This document shows positions 58,678 to 64,000 of a stretch of 64,000 nt of DNA, one piece after another (position 1 is the stretch's first letter; each line of letters opens with the position of its first letter). This DNA comes from Candidatus Altimarinota bacterium (GTDB lineage: Bacteria > Patescibacteriota > Gracilibacteria > BD1-5 > UBA2023): contig JACMPW010000008.1 of NCBI GenBank assembly GCA_014377305.1, positions 39,906 to 103,905 of the forward strand, read 5' to 3'. Under the pieces are notes generated by a model. That model had not been told where the DNA came from. It ran no database searches and saw only the letters and a list, made by a program, of their open reading frames with translations. A program made the translations under genes and the position numbers.

Positions 58678-60153
58678 ATGACAAAAGGAGATGTTGTTAT
58701 CCGGTTCGATGAAGTCACATACTGATATGTAGCACCAAAGTGGCTCCTCGATGAGACCAGTTTCTCAGTACGCGAATGATCCAAGATCACCCTTATGGGG
58801 CAGAATGGAGCTGGTAAATCTACTATATTCAAGATGATCACTGGCGAATACAAAGTCAATGATGGACGTATCCTCATCAGTGCTGGTCAGCATATAGCGA
58901 TCGCCCGCCAAGTTATGAACCCAGAGGACAAGGAGTCGACTCTCGCAGACTACTTTCGTAAGTATTCTCGCAGTGATGCTCACAATATCGATCGAGATAT
59001 TCAGGAAGCACTCTCTGCAGTCAATTTTATGCCAGCCAAAGAGATTGTTTTTGCAGACTTTTTGGGTCGTATCGTGAAGACATTTTCTGGTGGACAACAG
59101 GCTCGTCTCCTCCTCGCTGGAGCACTCATCCAAGATCCAGATATACTTCTTCTCGATGAGCCAACAAACAACCTCGATACTGATGGGATCTGGCATATGA
59201 CCGAGTTCCTCCGGACCTATCCGAAGACCGTTCTCGTGATCTCGCATGATGCTGAGTTCCTGAACGCGTTCACGGACGGGATCCTCTATCTCGATGTCTG
59301 GACTCGCAAAGTAGAACAATTCATGGGAAACTATGATGATGCCGTCGAGCAAGTCGAGCGGAGTATCGAGGCTCAGAATCGAGCGAATTCGAGACTGGAT
59401 AAAGAAATCCAGGCCAACAAAGATCAGGCCAATGTATTCGCTCACAAAGGAGGCAAGCTCCGACTCGTAGCGAAGAAGATGGTAGAAAAAGCAGAAGAGC
59501 TAGAAGGGATGAAGTGAGAGGCACGACGCGAGGATAAAACAATACGAGAATTCAAAATAGAAAACCAAGCAGGAATAGGTGGCCAAATCATCCAGATCAA
59601 GAGCCTCAAAGTCATCCGCAATCATCAGGCAGAAGAGATGAAGGTCGATATCTCACTAGGAAAGAATCGTCATCTCCTCCTCTCATGACCAAACGGTATC
59701 GGTAAATCTACACTCCTGGAATCGATTTCCAAGGGTACTGCCGAGGGTTTTATCATCGGACCAAATGTGAAGATCGGATACTACCGGCAGGATTTTTCTA
59801 CACTTGACTTCTCTCAGAAAGTCTACGATTGTCTCTTCGAGGCGTCAGGGCGAACTGCTCTCGACAAGGATCTCAGATCATTTGCCTCAGGATTCCTCAT
59901 CACAGGTGAGCTCATGGCAACTCCGATCGGAGCACTCAGTGAGGGTCAGAAGTGACTCGTCATGTTCGCGAAACTCGCACTCGAGAAGCCAGGACTCCTC
60001 ATCCTGGATGAGCCAACGAACCATATCAACTTCCGTCACCTCCCTGTCATCGCCAAGGCTCTCGACGAATATGAGGGAACGATGATCATGGTATCACATA
60101 TTGATGAGTTCGTATGGCAAGTGCGGATCGATGAGTACTTAGAGTTGGAGTAA
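58678..60153 (+). CDS. ABC-F type ATP-binding protein
   Basis: 491 residues with two ATPase domains and no membrane segments. The first Walker A is LMGQNGAGKST, its signature FSGGQQARL and its Walker B ILLLDEPTNNLD. The second Walker A is LLSGPNGIGKST (first Gly by TGA), its signature-like LSEGQKGLVMFAKL (Gly by TGA) and its Walker B LLILDEPTNHINF. The linker between domains is Lys/Glu-rich (RANSRLDKEIQANKDQ), as in ABC-F translation factors. Such proteins act on the ribosome (EttA, antibiotic-resistance ABC-F). The second D-loop ends HINF instead of HLD, a mild deviation. Confidence 0.9.
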
Positions 60154-60166
60154 AAATTATCTTTAG

Positions 60167-60194
60167 AAAATCCCATCGGAATGATGGGATTTTT
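60167..60194. terminator. Terminator after the ABC-F gene
   Basis: AATCCCATC-ggaat-GATGGGATT with flanking A and T runs, 14 nt after the ABC-F stop. It can also serve the minus-strand fragment downstream. Confidence 0.8.
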
Positions 60195-60200
60195 AACAAA

Positions 60201-60383
60201 CTACTTTGGCATCTGTTGTGACAGTACACGAGCACTTACTGCTGCTATATTCTGTTGGAATCGTTCCAGAAATGCTGCATTATCACCTCAATCATCTGTA
60301 TTTATATCTTCAACATTCTCTATCCCAATACTTTTGAGAAATCATGAATCTCTGAGTAATTGTTCATATATATTTGATATACT
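60201..60383 (-). pseudogene. Possible small minus-strand coding remnant without start codon
   Basis: One frame under TGA=Gly reads about 60 residues of protein-like sequence (IYEQLLRDSGFLKSIGIENVEDIN..., FLERFQQNIAAVSARVLSQQMPK) to a TAG at 60201. Upstream it is closed by a TAA without any ATG, GTG or TTG. It may be a decayed gene, use an ATA start, or have a frameshift in the nearby ATATATATG. The rest of 60154-60501 holds the terminator and an AT-rich promoter region. Confidence 0.3.
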
Positions 60384-60467
60384 ATAATTAAGTTAATGAA
60401 TACGTAGTAGTTACTATTAAAATTATTTCATAATAATCAACTTTATTTTCTCACTTTTAATACTTTT

Positions 60468-60495
60468 TTGCATTTTTGTGAGATTTTTCTATAGT
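60468..60495 (+). promoter_or_regulatory. Promoter of the DUF817 gene (leaderless arrangement)
   Basis: TTGCAT (60468-60473), 16 nt, TATAGT (60490-60495), then GACAAT and the ATG at 60502. Confidence 0.6.
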
Positions 60496-60501
60496 GACAA
60501 T

Positions 60502-61275
60502 ATGAAAAAATTCCTGAAAGACTTCATAATTTTTGCCTACAAACAAGCCTACGCTTGTATTTTTGGTGCATTTCTACTCGTGATGATCATCATGAGCAAA
60601 TACTGGTATCCTTTTGATGATATACTCTATCGATATGATTTCCTATTCATATCCGCCGTGATATTTCAGTGAGTACTGATACTGAGCAAACTGGAGTCAT
60701 ACAAAGAAGTGAAGGTAATACTCATATTTCATATGATTGCCATGGTGATGGAGGTATTCAAAACAAGTCCGAGTATCGGATCCTGGTCATATCCTGAATA
60801 TGTATACATATCCCTCTATGGAGTTCCACTTTTTGCATGATTTATGTATTCTGCGGTTGGGAGCTATATTGCCAGAGTGTGGCGGATTTTTGATTTCAGA
60901 TTCGAGCAATATCCGAGGCGGATATATGCGATACTCATTGCTATAGCTATATACATCAACTTTTTTACGCATCATTTTATCTGGGATCTTCGCTATGCGA
61001 TTATCATCTGTATTCTCTTTATTTTTGGGAAGACGACGATATTTTTCACACCACACCATAGGACATATTCTATGAATTTGGTGATTGGATTTGTACTCGT
61101 ATCATTTTTTATATGGATTGCTGAGAACATAGCTACCTATATGCGTATATGGATATATCCATCTCAGAGCGTCATCTGGCATATAGTGGGATTCGAGAAG
61201 ATCACTGCCTGGTTCCTCCTCATGATTATCAGTTTTGTACTGATCTCTCTCATCAATTATCCGAAACCCAGATAA
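60502..61275 (+). CDS. DUF817 family membrane protein
   Basis: 257 residues, about eight membrane helices. It has the family features: FIIFAYKQAYACIFGAFLL at the start, [45 protein letters not shown] in the middle (Gly by TGA), and LRYAIIICILFIFGKTTIFF. DUF817 has no established function. An earlier ATG at 60478 would lie within the promoter and is not used. The GIY-YIG gene starts 9 nt after its stop. Confidence 0.8.
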
Positions 61276-61283
61276 TATATCCT

Positions 61284-61535
61284 ATGCCTATATACTCTAC
61301 CTACATCCTCCGCTGTGCTGACTCGACACTCTATACTGGTATCACGACTGATCTGGATAGACGAGTTATCGAACACAATACCGATGATCGGAAATGAGCC
61401 AAGTACACGAAAAATCGTAGACCAGTAGATCTAATATACTCTGAGGGGTATAATAATAGGAGTGAGGCAAGCAAGCGAGAATATGCTATCAAACAATTGA
61501 CTCGGGAAGAGAAAATGAAGTTGATACAATCATAA
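61284..61535 (+). CDS. Small GIY-YIG nuclease-like protein (UPF0213 type)
   Basis: 83 residues, the whole single-domain family length. It has STYILRCADSTLYTGITTDLDRRVIEHN, then GAKYTRNRRPVDLIYSEGYNNRSEASKREYAIKQLTREEK. Tyr, Arg and Glu positions of the GIY-YIG nuclease core are present. TGA encodes the Gly before AKYT, a position that is Gly in relatives. It is probably a DNA-processing enzyme or structure-specific nuclease; the role of this stand-alone group is not settled. It ends just before a strong terminator. Confidence 0.85.
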
Positions 61536-61571
61536 AAAATCCTCTCCCGAGTACTCGGGAGAGGATTTTTT
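61534..61571. terminator. Strong bidirectional terminator
   Basis: Palindrome AATCCTCTCCCGAG-TA-CTCGGGAGAGGATT with A6 and T6 flanks, between the convergent GIY-YIG (+) and large surface-type (-) genes. Confidence 0.9.
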
Positions 61572-61583
61572 GCGAAGCGGATA

Positions 61584-64000
61584 CTATGCACCAGTTCCTG
61601 TCGATGGAATATCTATAGGAACTATCGGTTCTGTTGGGGCAATGGGAGTATCAGTAACTGTCGGAGTATCTACAATTGGAGCTGAAACAGTAGTCACGCT
61701 ATCCGAGTCAGTCGATATAGGAGTACCTACAGGAGCTACTGCACCAGAGTCTGTAGTAGATATCAACTCAACTAGGGTTGCTACTGGAGTAGTACTACCA
61801 GTAGACCCTGATATCACTATTGACTCTGGGATTGTCTCAGATACGACTACTGGAGGAGTTGTCGTTGAGTCTGATATATGAGCTCAAACCACCTGGAGTG
61901 CAATCCAATCAAACGATGTATCAGATGATACTGGGGACTCCGTCTCGATCGTGAATCCTGTCACTCCCTTCGCGGTAACTCGATAGGTGACAAACGAATC
62001 TGCTGTGACAGTGACTCGTGGAGTCACTGTATATGCTCGATTGAAATCGATACGAACGGAGTGGGCACCAGAACGGATCACTGCAGTCCCCGCCATATCA
62101 TGATCTTCGAATGTGACACGATCCTGGAATGTGACAACCGACTGGAATACGACTGATTTCACGAATGTAACCATCTCAGCGAAAGTTGTTTGTACCTTTA
62201 TGAGAACTGAGTCGATCGTTGCAGTGATCACTGAGAATATTGATTGATCTGCGAGAGACAGGATTATTCAAGTAGATGTTGTTTGTTGCACTACAGTAGT
62301 CGTGTTGTAGATATTCTGGATAGAACTCGTCCCTGCAAGGAGTGAGGCGAGTTGTCCAGATGAGATACAAGCTCCATCGAGACAGAGATTGCTTGCATAG
62401 ATCCATGGTGCTCGGAGAGTTCTGGTAATGATATCTGTATCAATAGATTGTCCTGAGAGCTTTTCGAGAGATCGCTTCATCGTATTGGCTGTATAGTTCG
62501 CATACTCATCGATAGTCATAGTGTCAGTATCTTTTTTGGATCATGAAGATGATACCGTCGGAGATGCATGATCATATATGTAATTAATGTCCTTGAGAAC
62601 TGATCGTGAATTCCAGACTATCTCTGGGAGGATATCTCCACCACTCAGTGTATCAAAATCAATTGCCATAGGTGCTATCGTAGTATTATTTTTTATACTA
62701 CCTACCGTATCTGGATCATCGGACCATACCTTTATATAGTCAATATCCATAGTAGATACGGTAGCAGCTGAAGCAGTGATACCCACCCAATGTCCGAGTC
62801 GTGCAGGAGCGAGAGGTATACCGGTTGTATGAGTAGCGACGAGATTGCCATCGATATAGAAGAATACCTTACCGGTAAGATCGCTCACTTCAATACGGAG
62901 AGCTCGCATCGCAACTGTGGTGACGGCTGTAGGAGTCACTGTCTCTACTCCTGCAGCAGTACGAGTAACTGTCTGCCATGTAGTTCCTGCAGCTATTTTT
63001 CGGAAAAATATTTCATTGGTTGCATTGTTGGTATCTGCAGTGATCGCCCCATTGAGTGCAAGATCTGCGAGGCCTACTACGGCTCTCGCTGTAGCGGTAT
63101 TGACTATAACTCGGGATTCGATGACTGGGTTGAGACTGCGTTCTGTCACGAATTGTCCCATAGAGCTGAGTGCACCTGCTGTATTGGCAACTGCAGTTGT
63201 CGAGATCCTATCAGATCCTGATATACCAGCAAGGCTGATATTCGCGAGACTACCACCCGTGATAAAATCATATCCGAATCCTCCACATACCTGATATGTA
63301 TCAACTGCAAGTGCAAGGTGTCCACCAAGAAAATCACATCGCATACTATCCCAACTCGAGTTGATACGACCGAATACATAGAGCTGATCACGAGCGAGTC
63401 CATCTGGTTTCGCGGTATTACCAGTTCCGATCGTCACTTTTGCTGTATCGAGAGCCATACTCGTATCAGTCGCAACTCGGAAGATATTGATCGTACCAGA
63501 TGATACCTTGAGAATATCTCCAGTAGCCGTTGACTGTACGTGAAATGCTACGGTAGGTGTTGCGGTACCGATACCGAGTCTCGTATTGATATTATCCCAG
63601 AAGAAGTTGGTATTGTCTTGTGCAAGGAGTCCTCCAGTCGATGCAAAAAGTACTGATCCAAGAGTGAATCCTGAGAATGTTGGGGCTGTAGCAAAGGTCT
63701 TGGTTCCATCAAATACCTGTGACCCTGTCGAGACGAGTCCGCGAGCGGTAGAACTCGCATCAGGAATATTGATGGTAGCTGTACCTCCGAGTGCCGTGAA
63801 TGCTGTGGACCAACTCATATCTGTTCCTGATGATCATACGAGGAATGTGATACCAGTATTAGTGAGTCCTACTGTATTCCCTACTCGAGTAACTCCAGTT
63901 GCAAATGTGAGAGCTGACTCCTTATTGTTGAATGTATTCCAATCAATCATGGAGAGAGCACCTGTAGTGGTTGAGTTGGCAATATTTACTCCAAATACTC
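61584..64000 (-). CDS. Large surface/tail-fibre-like protein (5' part outside window)
   Basis: At least 805 residues, open to the right edge, ending at a TAG at 61584. It has RLGIGTATPTVAFHVQS, a motif repeated in phage tail-fibre and trimeric surface proteins. A concanavalin/LamG-like beta domain follows, with ALRIEVSDLTGKVFFYIDGNLVATHTT and IDYIKVWSDDPD. Next is a CLDGACISSGQLASLLAG segment typical of CPR surface proteins, then a coiled-coil-like Val/Thr/Phe-rich region (FAEMVTFVKSVVFQS). A 90-residue Thr/Ser/Pro/Val tail ends the protein. No anchor is visible in this part. It is likely exported. Confidence 0.7.

Noticed and set aside
58765..59445. 226-codon open frame on the minus strand
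   Set aside because: Antisense to the ABC-F gene, which shows complete Walker and signature motifs on the plus strand.
1..64000. tRNA-Gly(UCA), tmRNA, rRNA, RNase P RNA
   Set aside because: I searched by eye for their conserved cores and recognised none; only tRNA-Lys(UUU) was found. The glycine tRNA needed for TGA decoding must lie elsewhere.
1..64000. CRISPR arrays, transposases, integrases and prophage modules
   Set aside because: No regularly spaced repeats and no transposase or integrase motifs were seen. The tail-fibre-like gene at the right edge stands without other phage genes.

Overview
This window comes from a bacterium that reads TGA as glycine (translation table 25), as in Candidatus Gracilibacteria (BD1-5/GN02) and Absconditabacteria (SR1) of the Candidate Phyla Radiation. 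Read with the standard code, nearly every gene breaks at TGA. Read with TGA as Gly, the pieces join into full-length proteins and the TGAs fall on invariant glycines, for example in the TsaD VSGGHT motif, the UvrC IPGVY motif, the NUDIX box EELG and the guanylate kinase P-loop. All complete genes end in TAA or TAG. CGA and CGG still read as arginine, which argues against Absconditabacteria lineages reported to have changed those codons. All coordinates below use TGA=Gly.

Layout. 1-11.8 kb (mostly minus strand): PLD-type lipoprotein, PH-domain and multi-spanning membrane proteins, RuvC, a HAD phosphatase, an acyltransferase-like protein, oligoendopeptidase F, a DnaQ-type exonuclease, an FtsJ/RlmE methyltransferase (+), a cupredoxin/His-Cys-rich secreted protein, an esterase, DUF1653 and NUDIX proteins. 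11.8-15 kb: alaS, rplL and rplJ with a structured leader. 15-21 kb (+): a class A penicillin-binding protein, gmk, a UPF0489 protein, smpB and a NOL1/NOP2/Sun rRNA methyltransferase. 21-29 kb (-): a DsbA-like oxidoreductase, tsaD, a 1302-residue protein with a peptidoglycan-binding-like and a J-like segment, and uvrC. 29-37 kb (+): a short DnaJ, a 1935-residue alpha-2-macroglobulin with an intact thioester motif, nrdR and a truncated priA. 37-46 kb: an MFS transporter, two small unknowns, a MutY-like glycosylase, an EVE protein, and the ftsH-barstar-TraB-like-der cluster. 46.4-58.35 kb (-): one uninterrupted ORF of 3986 codons for a giant exported protein. 58.5-64 kb: tRNA-Lys(UUU), an ABC-F ATPase, a DUF817 protein, a GIY-YIG protein and the 3' part of another very large surface-type gene.

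The gene set is housekeeping information processing (translation, rRNA/tRNA modification, DNA repair) plus an unusually large investment in envelope and exported proteins. Biosynthetic pathways are absent from the window, which fits a host-dependent or predatory small-genome bacterium (inference). No Shine-Dalgarno-like sites precede the genes examined. Many genes instead have a -10 hexamer ending 6-7 nt before the start codon, which suggests widespread leaderless transcription. Short perfect hairpins of the AATCC...GGATT plus T-run type close many transcription units.
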